A DNA stretch of 46,724 nt from an uncultured Bacteroidales bacterium (GTDB lineage: Bacteria; Bacteroidota; Bacteroidia; Bacteroidales; Muribaculaceae), in the NCBI GenBank assembly GCA_947175575.1, contig CAMWNG010000011.1, positions 1-46,724 on the forward strand. Reading direction: 5' to 3'. Position 1 is the first letter of the stretch. Each line of letters begins with the position of its first letter. The notes below the pieces were generated by a model, which saw nothing but the letters and a program-made list of their open reading frames with translations, was not told the DNA's origin and made no database searches. Positions 24,121 through 34,000 of the stretch are shown here, one piece after another. A program made the position numbers and the translations under genes.

Positions 24121-25329
24121 TTATTTACCTTCTTCGATTGTTACGGCGCGGTCGAGGGCTACGTATTTTTCACCGAGATCGCAGAGGTTGCCGTTGTTGA
24201 TGGTGGCGGTGAGCTGAGAAGCGGGAACGCCGGATTTAACGAGCTTGTTGTAAACGCCGTTTACACGGTTGTGACGGAGACGTACGTTGATGGCGTCGGT
24301 ACCGGTGTAGTTATCGGCCCAGCCGGTGAGAACGTAATGAGTGTTGGAGTTGCTCTTCATCACGTTAGCGATAGCGTCAAGCACGTTGTTGTCTTCTTTG
24401 GTCAGACGGTAAACATTGATGGGATAGTAGATAGTTGCGAGGGGAGCAGCCTGAGCAGCAACTTCTTTAACTTCAGCAGGACGGTTGAGGCAGTCGCGGA
24501 GCTGAGCTTCGAGGTCGGCGATGCGAGCATCGGCAGCAGCGAGACGAGCGCGGAGAGCGTCGCAGTTCTCGGGTTCGGGGCAAACGGGAACCACGGGGTG
24601 ATGCCATTCACGGTCGTTGAAGAGGTAGGTAAGACCGAGGTAAGCCTGAACGTCGAGGAAGGTGCGGTTACCGGTAGCGGCAACTTTTTCGCGGTGTCCG
24701 TCGAGAGCGGTTGCACGGAGGTCGAGAGAGATCTGAACCTGCTTGCTTACGTTGAACGAGTTGATGATACCTGCACGGAAGGTGAGGACATTGTCGTGAG
24801 CGTTCTTGTAACCTTCGCTTTCGCCTTTCTTGTTATATTCTTTGGCGAGAGTCCAGTAGCCACCTGCACCGGCATAGAGGGTGAAGTTGTAAACGCGGCC
24901 GGGGTGGTAACCACAGAAGAGGTTGGTGAGGTTAGCCATCACGTCGAAGGTAGGACCTACGTGAGCGATGTTTGATTTAACATTACCGTCGGTCATGTGT
25001 TCGCCCTGGAGAGCACCGAGGAAACCGGGCTTTGTGAGGCCTTTGTTAACGAGGTAGTCAACACCTACGCGGGCACCCCAAACGGGAGTGAACCATTTAC
25101 CGATGTAGAGGTTGGCGTTGGGAGCGAAACGATCTTTCAGGTCACGTGCTTTGTCGAAGTGAGAGAAAGAAACATTAGCACCACCCTGTGCGGTGATGAA
25201 CCAGTTGTCCTTGAAAGAGTTGATAACGTAACCCTGGGTTGCGTCTTCAACATACTGGACTTCCTGAGCCTGTGCGTTCTGGCTCATGAAAAGAGCGCAG
25301 GCGGCGGCGATGAGTGTAATCTTCTTCAT
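24121..25329 (-). CDS. OmpA-family outer-membrane protein
   Basis: This 402-aa protein has a signal peptide (cleaved near AQAQ). An N-terminal beta-barrel covers about residues 40-245 (alternating strands with Tyr/Phe/Trp, such as GYVINSFKDNWFITAQGGAN). A Pro/Cys-rich hinge (VPVCPEPENC) is followed by a short coiled coil at about 258-282 (LRARLAAADARIADLEAQL). The last 110 residues are an OmpA-like peptidoglycan-binding domain with GWADNYTG and RLRHNRVNGVYNKL, the Asp and Arg expected to contact diaminopimelate. Strong codon bias suggests high abundance. It is monocistronic with its own promoter, leader hairpin and terminator. It probably anchors the outer membrane to the cell wall. Confidence 0.93.
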   Translation of the reverse strand: MKKITLIAAACALFMSQNAQAQEVQYVEDATQGYVINSFKDNWFITAQGGANVSFSHFDKARDLKDRFAPNANLYIGKWFTPVWGARVGVDYLVNKGLTKPGFLGALQGEHMTDGNVKSNIAHVGPTFDVMANLTNLFCGYHPGRVYNFTLYAGAGGYWTLAKEYNKKGESEGYKNAHDNVLTFRAGIINSFNVSKQVQISLDLRATALDGHREKVAATGNRTFLDVQAYLGLTYLFNDREWHHPVVPVCPEPENCDALRARLAAADARIADLEAQLRDCLNRPAEVKEVAAQAAPLATIYYPINVYRLTKEDNNVLDAIANVMKSNSNTHYVLTGWADNYTGTDAINVRLRHNRVNGVYNKLVKSGVPASQLTATINNGNLCDLGEKYVALDRAVTIEEGK

Positions 25330-25400
25330 AGGAGTTACAGTTAATTTATAATTGAATGTTTTTTAATTTGTTTGATTATGCAAATAAGAGGTCAAACTGC

Positions 25401-25428
25401 CCGCGGACAATTTCACGCGGTAAAGTTA
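25401..25428 (-). promoter_or_regulatory. -7-like box and 5' leader hairpin of the OmpA-like gene
   Basis: TAACTTTA (25421-25428) is one base off TAnnTTTG. Immediately after it, CCGCG (25416-25420) pairs with CGCGG (25401-25405) around a 10-nt loop, placing a stem-loop at or very near the 5' end of a roughly 85-nt leader, an arrangement that can stabilise abundant mRNAs. Confidence 0.45.
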
Positions 25429-25560
25429 CGACTTTTTCTTGAATTCTAACTAAAAAGAGTTTAAAAAAGTTTTGAGGATGTCAATAATTTTTGCACTTAA
25501 CCCTGAATTTAACCTTTTGAGCTGTTTGAAATGTTAATTTTAACACTTTGAGGCCTGTTT

Positions 25561-27597
25561 TTAGGGCTTTCGGGACAGCAATTCAAGCACCCTCGAATGA
25601 ATGTTTTCGGGCGTAAAACCGAACTTTTCATCAAGTACAGCGAAAGGAGCCGAAGCGCCGAATCGGCTGAGACCGAAAACCTCACCGTCGAAGCCGCGGA
25701 TAGCCCTGAGAGTCGAGGGCAATCCGGCTGTCAGACCGAAGTGCGGGATGCCGGCGGGGATCACCTCGCCACGATAACGCGCGCTCTGTTCGTTGTACAG
25801 TCCTATGGACGGAACCGATACCACGCGAGCCGCTACGCCGTCGGCCTTGAGCATTTCGGCCACGCGACAGAGCAGTGTGACCTCGGAACCATTGGCTACG
25901 AGCACCACATCGGCTTTCTCGGGCGCGATGACAGCGTATCCGCCGCGACGGGCCTGTTCGGCATCGGCGCGCCGGTTGCCGGATGCGCTTGGAAGATCGT
26001 GAAGATCCTGACGGGAAAGTATCAGAGCGGTGGGACTGCCGTCATTGTGCATGGCCATGTCCCAGCATACGAGACATTCGGCCGAGTCTGCCGGGCGCAG
26101 AGCCAGCAGAGAAGGACGTCCTTTGAAATTACGCACTTCTTCGAGCAGACGAATCTGTGCTTCCTGTTCTACCGGTTCGTGTGTTGGGCCGTCTTCACCG
26201 ACACGGAACGAGTCGTGGCTCCACACGTATTTCACGGGCAGCTCCATGAGAGCCGACATGCGCACGGCGGGTTTCATGTAATCGCTGAACACGAAGAAGG
26301 TGCCGCAGGCGGCCATCAGTCCGCCGTGCAGAGCTATGCCGTTCATGATTGACGCCATTGTAAGCTCGCTTACGCCTGCGTGGATGAATCCCCCGGTGAA
26401 ATCACCGCGCACGATGGCGTGTGATCCTTTGAGGAAACCGTCTGTCTTGTCGCTGTTGGCAAGGTCGGCGCTGCTCACGATGAGATTACCTATATGTTTC
26501 GAGAGATAAGCCAGGAAATCAGACGAAGCTGTGCGGGTGGCGGCATTCTCGCGCAGAGGAATCGAGGCGTAGTCGATGTCGGGCACACGTCCCGATAGCC
26601 AGCTTTCGAGCAATCGGGCCTTTTCGGGGTTGGCGTCGGCCCATTCGCGGTGAGCCTTGCGGCGGGCAGCCACTATGTGGCGGAGTTCAGCTTCGCGTTC
26701 GGCGTAGAGCTGTTTGGCTTCTTCAAAAATTGTGAAAGGATTCTCCGGATCGCCGCCCAGACCTGCGATGGTGGCCGGGATGTCAACACCGGCCTTGCTC
26801 AGAGGCTGACCGTGTGTCGAGCAAAGATTCTCTTTGGATGAACCGTCGGCGGCCACGGCTCCTTTACCCATCACGGTGCGTCCGATGATGAGGGTGGGGC
26901 GGGCGGTCTCGTTGTTGGCGCGTCGGAGCGCGTCGTGAATCTGCATGGCGTCATTGCCGTCGATCTCCATGACGTTCCAACCCCAAGCGCGGTATTTGGC
27001 TGCATAATCTTCTTCGTCAACTTCGGCGACAGTGGTTGAGAGCTGGATGCCATTGCAGTCGTAGAACATTATGAGCTGGCTGAGGCCGAGGTGTCCGGCG
27101 ATGCGGCCCGCGCCCTGGGATATTTCCTCCTGAATTCCGCCGTCGGAGATGAAGGCGTAGGTCTTGTGGGCGATGGTATTGCCGAACCGTGCCACGAGGA
27201 AACGCTCAGCGATAGCCGCGCCGACAGCCATGGTGTGACCCTGGCCGAGAGGACCGGACGTGTTCTCGATGCCGCGGCGCGGATCTACTTCGGGATGACC
27301 CGGAGTGACGCTGCCCCACTGGCGGAGCTGCCTGAGCTCATCCATCGTGTATTTGCCTGTGAGGGCGAGTACGGCGTAGAGCATTGGCGACATGTGCCCG
27401 GGATCAAGGAAGAAGCGGTCTCGGCCGACCCATGTCGGGTCGTCGGGGTCGGTGACCAGAAATTGCGAGTAGAGGACGTTTGCGAAGTCAGCCGCACCCA
27501 TGGCTCCGCCGGGGTGACCAGATTTCGCTTTTTCCACCATTGCGGCGGTCAGTACGCGGATGTTGTCGGCCGCGCGCTTCATCACTTGAATATCCAT
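25561..27597 (-). CDS. tkt: Transketolase
   Basis: This 678-aa thiamine-diphosphate enzyme moves two-carbon units between sugar phosphates in the pentose phosphate pathway. The N-terminal TPP/metal region has MVEKAKSGHPGGAMGAADF, TSGPLGQGHTMAVGAA and FISDGGIQEEISQG followed by FYDCNG, the Bacteroidetes form of the GDG-N motif. The pyrimidine domain has HAGVSELTMASIMNGIALHG and the catalytic-site stretch SHDSFRVGEDGPTHEPVEQ. The C-terminal domain is complete. It follows a FucP-type sugar transporter by 73 nt on the same strand, so imported hexoses may feed this pathway. Confidence 0.97.
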   Translation of the reverse strand: MDIQVMKRAADNIRVLTAAMVEKAKSGHPGGAMGAADFANVLYSQFLVTDPDDPTWVGRDRFFLDPGHMSPMLYAVLALTGKYTMDELRQLRQWGSVTPGHPEVDPRRGIENTSGPLGQGHTMAVGAAIAERFLVARFGNTIAHKTYAFISDGGIQEEISQGAGRIAGHLGLSQLIMFYDCNGIQLSTTVAEVDEEDYAAKYRAWGWNVMEIDGNDAMQIHDALRRANNETARPTLIIGRTVMGKGAVAADGSSKENLCSTHGQPLSKAGVDIPATIAGLGGDPENPFTIFEEAKQLYAEREAELRHIVAARRKAHREWADANPEKARLLESWLSGRVPDIDYASIPLRENAATRTASSDFLAYLSKHIGNLIVSSADLANSDKTDGFLKGSHAIVRGDFTGGFIHAGVSELTMASIMNGIALHGGLMAACGTFFVFSDYMKPAVRMSALMELPVKYVWSHDSFRVGEDGPTHEPVEQEAQIRLLEEVRNFKGRPSLLALRPADSAECLVCWDMAMHNDGSPTALILSRQDLHDLPSASGNRRADAEQARRGGYAVIAPEKADVVLVANGSEVTLLCRVAEMLKADGVAARVVSVPSIGLYNEQSARYRGEVIPAGIPHFGLTAGLPSTLRAIRGFDGEVFGLSRFGASAPFAVLDEKFGFTPENIHSRVLELLSRKP

Positions 27598-27635
27598 ATA
27601 TTTATATGATGTATGTTTGATATGTCTTGATCGGA

Positions 27636-27656
27636 GGATTATCGGGGTGATAATCC
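27636..27656 (-). other. Intercistronic hairpin between transporter and transketolase
   Basis: GGATTATC (27636-27643) pairs perfectly with GATAATCC (27649-27656) around a 5-nt loop. There is no T-run on the minus strand, so it is more likely a processing or stability element than a terminator. Confidence 0.5.
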
Positions 27657-27670
27657 GGAATTATGACAGG

Positions 27671-29026
27671 TCAGAGTTCTACAGGCTTTCCGTCTTCTTC
27701 GAGCACTTCTTTCTGCTGGGGCTCAGATGAGTCGGGTTTGCCGAGCCACAGGGCATAGACGAGCAGATAAGCTGTGAGGGCAACGGGGAGCCAGAACGAA
27801 CCGAGCATCGAACCGTTGGCCAGGAAGCCCTGGATTGTCGGCAGGATACCGCCGCCGCAAACCATCACCATGAACAGACCCGAAGCCAGAGCGGTGTATT
27901 TGCCGAGACCCTGCACCGAGAGGTTGAAGATAGCGCCCCACATCACAGAAGTACAGAGGCCGCATGCGATGAAGAGGATTGCGTTCATCGGAATCTGCAC
28001 CGGAGCAAACAGCATGTGGTTGGAATCGAACCCGATGAAGCCTACGGTGGTCTCAGGTAAGTAAATACCTAAGATCATGAGTACGATGGCCACCGAGCTT
28101 GTCACGGCCAGCATGGCTTTTGAGCTGACTTTGCCGCCTACGAGGCCGCCGAGGAGGCGTCCCACGAGCATCAGCAGCCAGTAGATGCCAACCACTGTGC
28201 CGGCTATGGCTGCGGCGCTGAATACGGTGATGTCGTTGTGCGCGGCCACCTGTTCGGAGTTGGTGAGATATTGCATGGTCCAGTTGGCAACGCCGACTTC
28301 GATACCTACGTAGCAGAAGATGGCGAGCAGACCGAAACGGAAGTTGCTGTATTTCAGCGCACCGCTGACTTTGACATTTTCCTTGGCCTGACGAGGAGTG
28401 CCGAAACCTTCAGCCTCGGGAAGATTCGAGAAGTACAGAATCACGAACGCGAGGGCGAAAATGGCCATGGCCATGTAGAACACTGAATTTGCAGATGCGA
28501 TGGTGTTTGCGCTGCCTCCGATGAGACCGCCGACAATAACCGGTGCGAGTGTGGCACCGAGGGAGTTGCACGAACCGCCGAACTGAACAAGCTGGTTACC
28601 CTGCTTCTGGTTCTTACCCAGAGAGTTGAGCATCGGGTTGACGACAGTGTTGAGCATACACATCGAGAATCCTGCCACGAATGCGCCGATGAGGTAAACG
28701 ACTACGGCGTGGGTGTTGTCCGCGATCGTGCCGCTGAGGTAGGTGATGGCAACACCTATGAAACCGACTGTCACGGCCCAGAGAGCTGTCATGCGGTAAC
28801 CGCTGCGTTCCAGAAGTTTGCCGGCCGGATAGCCCATGAAGGCGTAAGCGATGAAGTTGGCCAGAGTGCCGAGCTGCGAGAGCACGGCGTTTTCGCCGGT
28901 CATTTTACGTATTACTTCGCCAAGAGGGTTCTGGTAGCCGGTGACGAATGCTATCATGAAGAAGAGAGCAAACATGATAGCTATGGGAAGCGTATAGTTG
29001 CGCTGTTGGTTAGTTTTCTGGTTCAT
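27671..29026 (-). CDS. FucP/GluP-type sugar MFS transporter
   Basis: This 451-aa inner-membrane symporter has twelve predicted helices. FucP/GluP-family features include the helix 1 phrase FFMIAFVTGYQNPLGEVIRK, the half-1 loop GYPAGKLLERSGYRMTAL, the conserved MCMLNTVVNPMLNSLG in helix 4-5, and the polar FGGSCNSLGATLAPVIVGGL. The family imports fucose, glucose or galactose with protons. Which sugar cannot be read from the sequence. It is upstream of tkt on the same strand. Confidence 0.92.
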   Translation of the reverse strand: MNQKTNQQRNYTLPIAIMFALFFMIAFVTGYQNPLGEVIRKMTGENAVLSQLGTLANFIAYAFMGYPAGKLLERSGYRMTALWAVTVGFIGVAITYLSGTIADNTHAVVVYLIGAFVAGFSMCMLNTVVNPMLNSLGKNQKQGNQLVQFGGSCNSLGATLAPVIVGGLIGGSANTIASANSVFYMAMAIFALAFVILYFSNLPEAEGFGTPRQAKENVKVSGALKYSNFRFGLLAIFCYVGIEVGVANWTMQYLTNSEQVAAHNDITVFSAAAIAGTVVGIYWLLMLVGRLLGGLVGGKVSSKAMLAVTSSVAIVLMILGIYLPETTVGFIGFDSNHMLFAPVQIPMNAILFIACGLCTSVMWGAIFNLSVQGLGKYTALASGLFMVMVCGGGILPTIQGFLANGSMLGSFWLPVALTAYLLVYALWLGKPDSSEPQQKEVLEEDGKPVEL

Positions 29027-29094
29027 AACGGTTTGCGTGTTTATGTTAAGGGGTTTCAGTCATGAGGGTGAGTCGTGGAGGGCGTTTCCGAACG

Positions 29095-29102
29095 CAAAGG
29101 TA
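29095..29102 (-). promoter_or_regulatory. -7 box (TACCTTTG) for the sugar transporter
   Basis: A perfect TAnnTTTG gives a leader of about 65 nt. No TTG at the usual -33 distance. Confidence 0.5.
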
Positions 29103-29160
29103 GCACTTTTTTGCCACATTCCGCCTTGATGTAACAAAAAAAATGAGGAAGATGTTAAAA

Positions 29161-29477
29161 CCCCGTTCCCCAATATTTGTTAACGCTGGGGCGGTCAAGC
29201 GTCGTGCAGATGTGTTTGCGCAGTGAGGGAGCAGTGCGGTGGCATTGTGACCGATGCAAACGGACGCAGATGCATGACGATTGGCCAGTGGAAATCCATT
29301 TGCGATAAATTCATATATGAATTGTTTTGTAACGAAAAAATTACCTTTATATCGCATCTCGCCGGTGATTTTTGCCTTGTCCTTCAGTCACGTAGCTACA
29401 GCTACGCTCCTTCATCACAAGACAACAATCACTCGGAGATATGCGACCCAAGCCTTAATAAATATTTAGGAACGGGG
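29161..29477. repeat. Terminal-inverted-repeat element, 317 bp, with nested palindrome
   Basis: The ends 29161-29183 (CCCCGTTCC...) and 29455-29477 (...GGAACGGGG) are inverted repeats matching at 20 of 23 bases. The left half (29165-29286) recurs at 46448-46569. The right half contains a nested palindrome, 29352-29446, with outer arms TCGCAT/ATGCGA and apex GTAGC-TACA-GCTAC at 29392-29405; the apex region resembles that of the element at 10813-11007. No transposase and no plausible gene lie inside, and no target duplication was found. It fills most of the gap 29027-29505, whose remainder holds only the transporter leader. Likely a non-autonomous mobile repeat (MITE-like). Confidence 0.8.
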
Positions 29478-29505
29478 TCTAAGACATCGCCTCATTTTTT
29501 TCGAT

Positions 29506-30174
29506 TCAATATTGTCTTTCGCCGAAGATGGCTGTGCCGACGCGAACCAGGGTCGCCCCTTCTTCGATAGCGAGCGGATAATCGTCGCTCATACCCATTG
29601 AGAGAGTATCGAATCCGCGCAGGTCGGGACACATACGCGCGATTTCGGACTTGATTTCGGCCAACCGGTGGAAATCGTCGCGGATTCGGATTGTATTGTC
29701 AGTATTGGTAGCCATTCCCATGATGCCGCATATATGTGTGGCTTTGAGATTCTCGAATCGCCTGGCGCGGAAATATACAAGGATCTCGTCAGGAGAGAAT
29801 CCGAATTTGGTCTCCTCCGCCGCCACATGCACCTGCATCAGCACCCGCGTGGTGGCTCCCGCGTCCGCGCTGAGGCGGTCGATAAGTTCAAGCAGCCGTT
29901 CCGAATCCACGCTTTCGATCATTGCGGTCCGGCCGATGAGTTGGCGCACCTTGTTCGTCTGCAGATGGCCGATGAAATGCCAACGGACATCGGCTGGCAT
30001 TTCGGGCTGTTTGGCCAAAAGCTCCTGCACGCGGCTTTCGCCGAAGATGCGTTGGCCGGCGTCGTATGCGGCACGCAGGGCCTCGACAGGGTGGAATTTG
30101 GAGACTGCCACGAGCTCCACCCCTTCAGGCAGGGTGGAATGCAGCTGACGGATTGCCTCGGAGATGCGGTTCAT
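29506..30174 (-). CDS. yggS: YggS/PROSC-family pyridoxal phosphate homeostasis protein
   Basis: This 222-aa cytosolic protein binds PLP and buffers its level. The PLP lysine is Lys26 in VAVSKFHPVE. Other family marks are FGESRVQELLAK, WHFIGHLQTNKVRQLIG, the EETKFGF segment, SMGMSDDYPLAIEEGATLVR and the end VGTAIFGER. The length is normal. Its start overlaps the DUF4494 stop by one base (TGATG), so the two are co-translated. Confidence 0.95.
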   Translation of the reverse strand: MNRISEAIRQLHSTLPEGVELVAVSKFHPVEALRAAYDAGQRIFGESRVQELLAKQPEMPADVRWHFIGHLQTNKVRQLIGRTAMIESVDSERLLELIDRLSADAGATTRVLMQVHVAAEETKFGFSPDEILVYFRARRFENLKATHICGIMGMATNTDNTIRIRDDFHRLAEIKSEIARMCPDLRGFDTLSMGMSDDYPLAIEEGATLVRVGTAIFGERQY

Positions 30175-30608
30175 CAGTCCACTACTTTCATGCGGTAGAC
30201 ATCCATGATTGGCGTCTCGGAGATCGACACGATGTCATAGTCGGCCAAAGTGCCCTCCATGTGTTTGAGGAAATTGTCGTATGCGCTCTTGAATCCGCCC
30301 GCCTGAACAAGAATCTGCGAAATGGTTCGTTTTTCCACTCCGGATTTCTCGTCGACGGTAACGAAACCGACTTTAACAAGATACCATCGGTCGCCTTCTT
30401 CATTGAACGCGATTTCGGCAATCTTGCAGCGTTTGACGGCCGCCACTTCGAATTCGCCGCTTATGAAAGGACGCTGTTCCTCTGTGATGCGGGCCTCGGC
30501 TTCTGTGAAACTCAGTGCGTCGACCAGATAAGGTTCTGTGACCTTCTTGGCGGCCCCGTTTTCTTGCAATTTATCATAACGGACCTTACATTCAAACCAA
30601 TTTGCCAT
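30174..30608 (-). CDS. DUF4494 domain protein
   Basis: This 144-aa cytosolic protein has the opening MANWFECKVRYDK and the phrases VTEPYLVDALSFTEAEARI and WYLVKVGFVTVDEKSGVEKR, which I recognise as DUF4494, a small family widespread in Bacteroidetes and often next to yggS. It is predicted to be a mixed alpha/beta fold with no catalytic motif visible. Function unknown. It is the first gene of the pair with yggS; the shared TGATG joint implies coupling. A TACCTTTG box lies about 90 nt upstream. Confidence 0.85.
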   Translation of the reverse strand: MANWFECKVRYDKLQENGAAKKVTEPYLVDALSFTEAEARITEEQRPFISGEFEVAAVKRCKIAEIAFNEEGDRWYLVKVGFVTVDEKSGVEKRTISQILVQAGGFKSAYDNFLKHMEGTLADYDIVSISETPIMDVYRMKVVD

Positions 30609-30696
30609 AAATCGTTATATGTACTAATATAATAATGTATAAAATAATTAATGTGTATCTTGAATCACGGGATATCTCCCAGAGTGAAGAACGTGA

Positions 30697-30704
30697 CAAA
30701 GGTA
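30697..30704 (-). promoter_or_regulatory. -7 box (TACCTTTG) for DUF4494-yggS
   Basis: A perfect TAnnTTTG on the minus strand, giving an AT-rich leader of about 85 nt. No -33 TTG. Confidence 0.45.
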
Positions 30705-30957
30705 ATAATTTTTTTTGAAACCTGAGCATCCCCCATGCCGGAAAAATCCCGGCCTGCGAGCGTCAGATATTCAGCCATGGCAAGGAACGTATGTGTGGCT
30801 CCTGCATCAGTCGGCATTTTTGTTCGCTCTTATATAAGTATGTGTATTCCGGTGGCAATTTGCGCGCAAAAGTCGGTTTTGGGTTGCCTTTTGGCAGGTT
30901 AAAATGAACGAAAGTTGCCGAGTGCAAATGTTAAAATCAAAAAATTCTTACCAAAAA

Positions 30958-30990
30958 TTGCTTAATATTCGCAGAAAGTGTTTACCTTTG
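30958..30990 (+). promoter_or_regulatory. Promoter of the susC-susD operon
   Basis: TTG (30958-30960), a 22-nt spacer, then TACCTTTG (30983-30990). The spacer is slightly long, which would suit a promoter needing activation. No regulator gene (HTCS, SusR or ECF sigma/anti-sigma) is adjacent. Confidence 0.6.
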
Positions 30991-30999
30991 CAAAAATTT

Positions 31000-31023
31000 C
31001 TTCCCGGAACCCACTCCGGGAAG
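31000..31023 (+). promoter_or_regulatory. Leader hairpin of susC mRNA
   Basis: CTTCCCGG (31000-31007) pairs perfectly with CCGGGAAG (31016-31023) around an 8-nt loop, just after the predicted transcription start, in a leader of about 85 nt. A role in stability or in regulation of susC is possible; no T-run follows. Confidence 0.5.
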
Positions 31024-31080
31024 CTGCTTTCACCGTGACATATATCACTTTATTTACTCTATGTATAACTAATTCTTAGT

Positions 31081-34000
31081 ATGAAAAAGCTGTTTCTTTT
31101 ACTTGTGGCAGTGCTTACTATGACCCTCTGTGCGTCGGCTCAGACGCGTACGGTTACAGGTACTGTCATCGACGCCAACACAGAGGAGCCTCTGATTGGC
31201 GCGTCTGTGACAGCAGGCAACTCTAATCAAGGTGTGGCCACCGACTACGACGGCGCATTCTCGATTACCGTGCCCACCAATGTCACCACTCTGACTGTGT
31301 CTTATGTGGGTTATGAACCTCAGCATGTAAAAATCGTAGGTGGACCGCTTGTGATTAAGCTTCGTCCCTCCGCAAACGCTCTCGATGAAGTAATTGCCGT
31401 GGCTTACGGTACTGTGAAGAAATCGGAATACACCGGTTCTGCATCAGTAGTGAAAGCCGACCAGCTCGAGGACGCACTCGTCACCACCGTTACGTCCGCC
31501 CTCAGCGGCCGCGTAGCCGGTGTGATGACTCTCAGCTCGAACGGTCAGCCCGGTGCAGCTCCCTCTGTGCTTATCCGCGGTGTCGGCTCGATCAACGCCG
31601 GTACACAGCCCCTTTACGTTGTTGACGGTGTTCCCTATGCAGGTGACATCGCCGGCATCCCCACCACCGACATTGAGTCTATGACTGTCCTCAAGGACGC
31701 AGCTTCCGCAGCTCTTTACGGTGCGCGCGGTGCCAACGGTGTGATCCTCATCACAACCAAGCACGGTTCCGAAGGTACAGCCAAGATTACGGTCGACGCA
31801 CGTTGGGGCGGCAACTCCCGCGCACTTCCCAACTACGATGTGGTGACCAATCCCCGTCAGTATCTGGAACAGGTTTACAAAGGACATTATATGACCGCCA
31901 AGATGAACTCGGATCTCGACACAGGCGGTATGTCTCCCTATCAGTGGGGTCTCAATCAGCTCTGGCCTTCACTCGGCTACCAGACCTGGACTGCACCCGA
32001 GGGTCAGGCTATCATCGGTACTGACGGTCGCTTCAACCCCTACGCAACGCCCGGTTACTATAACGAACGCGCCGGTTACTACTATCTTGGCGATGACTGG
32101 GGTGAACAGCTCACCAACGGTCTCCGTCAGGAATACAACATCAGCATCAACGGCGGTACAGACAAGTTCACCTACTATCTGGGTGCAAGCTATCTGGGCG
32201 ATGAAGGTATCATCACCGGTTCGCACTACAAACGCTTCTCGACCCGTGCAGCTGTCGACTATCAGGCTAAACCCTGGCTGAAAATCGGTACCAACATTTC
32301 ATACACCTACGTTAACACCGGCTATCCTGACTCCCAGACAGAATCCGGCAACACCGGCAATGCTTTCTACATGGCCAACTCTATCGCACCCGTGTTCCCC
32401 ATGTATGTTCGCGGTGCAGACGGTAATATCGCCTGGAACGACCAGTATAACCTCCCCATCTACGACTACGGTAACAGCCAGGCCGGTCTTGGCAACGCAA
32501 AGGCCAACGGCGGTGATGCAGCTGTGCGTAACGTGATGTCGATGTCTAACCCCGCAGGTTCTCTCAATTATGACCTCGAAGAAGACCTCATGGACATCTT
32601 CGACGGTAAATGGTATGCTCTTCTCACTCCCGTTGAAGGCCTCACTATCAATGGTAATGTAGGTTATTTCGTTGACAACAGCCGTAACCATTCGATTCTC
32701 AACGGTCTCTACGGTCAGTTCGCAAGCTTCGGCGGTCAGGCTCTTCAGGTTGCCAGCCGCATCCGCACTCTTAACGTACAGGCTCTGGCTGAATATCAGC
32801 ATACCTTCGGTAATGTTCACAATGCCGGCCTGATGATCGGTTACGAATCATTCGACCGTTGGGACGAAAATGTCCAGGCTATCGGTAACAACCTCTACAA
32901 CCCCAACAGCTGGGCTGTGAGCAACACCATCGACCAGCGTCGTGGCTACGGCAGCGGCGGCGGTTACGCCACCCGCGGCTACTTCGGACGTCTGAAATAC
33001 AACTACGACGAACGCTACTTCTTCATGGGTTCGTTCCGTCGCGACGCATCCTCCCGCTTCCATCCCAAAAAACGCTGGGGTAACTTCTGGTCTGCTTCAG
33101 TAGCGTGGGATATCGCCAAGGAAAAATTCATGGAAGACTTCACCAATGTCGATCTTCTGAAGTTCAAGTTCTCGTTCGGTCAGAACGGTAACGACAACAT
33201 CGGTAACTACTACGCTTACATGGACCAGTACTCACTGACCGGTTCGGACGGCGTGTTCAACGATGCAACACTGGCTTACAAAGGTAATCCCGATATCACT
33301 TGGGAAACATCGAACAACCTCAACGTAGGTTTCGACTTCTCGTTCTTCAAGGGCGGTCTCTCCGGTTCACTTGAATATTATCAGCGTCAGGTGTCCGACA
33401 TGCTCTTCAACCTCCCCGTGGCACCCTCGCTCGGTTACAGCTCGATTCCCTCTAACGTAGGTTCGATGCGCAACTATGGTGCAGAACTCGACCTCAACTA
33501 CCGCGCAGTAAACACCCGCGACATCACCTGGGATATCTACGCTAACTTTACCCTCCCCGCCAACAAGGTTATCAAACTGTCACCCGATATCGTCAACAAG
33601 GACGGTGACTGGCTCACAGGCGGCCGTATCTTCCACGAAGGTCAGTCGATGTATCAGCTTTATCTCGTGAAATACGCAGGCGTTGATCCTGACACCGGTG
33701 AAGCGCTCTACTGGGCGATGCTGCCTGAGAAAGATGCCAACGGCAATACAGTAATGGAAACCGTTGTAGTAGATGGTCAGGAAGTGGAACAGCCCAAACT
33801 TACCGAACAGAAAACAGCAAACTACGCTATCGCACAGCAGAACAACCGTCAGTCCACAGGCAACCTCATGCCGAAGGGATACGGTGGCTTCGGTACGCAG
33901 CTGAACGCATACGGCTTCGACCTCGCCGTACAGTTCGCCTACCAGTTCGGTGGCCGCATCTACGATAACACATATTCTTCGTTTATGCACGGCATGAAGT

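Larger units (their letters stand above)
30609..31080. other. Divergent intergenic region between DUF4494 and susC
   Basis: This 472-bp gap has no credible gene. It holds a minus-strand -7 box (30697-30704), the plus-strand susC promoter and leader hairpin (30958-31023), and between them about 250 bp in which I see no repeat or binding site beyond short AT-rich runs. Confidence 0.7.

Noticed and set aside
29046-29357. 103-aa minus-strand frame inside the repeat element, and similar frames in the copy at 46426-46683
   Set aside because: Both arise from the repeat sequence; the substitutions between copies do not respect codons, and structure explains the conservation better.
29027-30608. A transposase-bearing insertion sequence around the inverted repeats
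   Set aside because: The flanking genes are yggS/DUF4494 and a sugar transporter; no transposase, DDE or Y1 motif was found, so only a non-autonomous element is supported.
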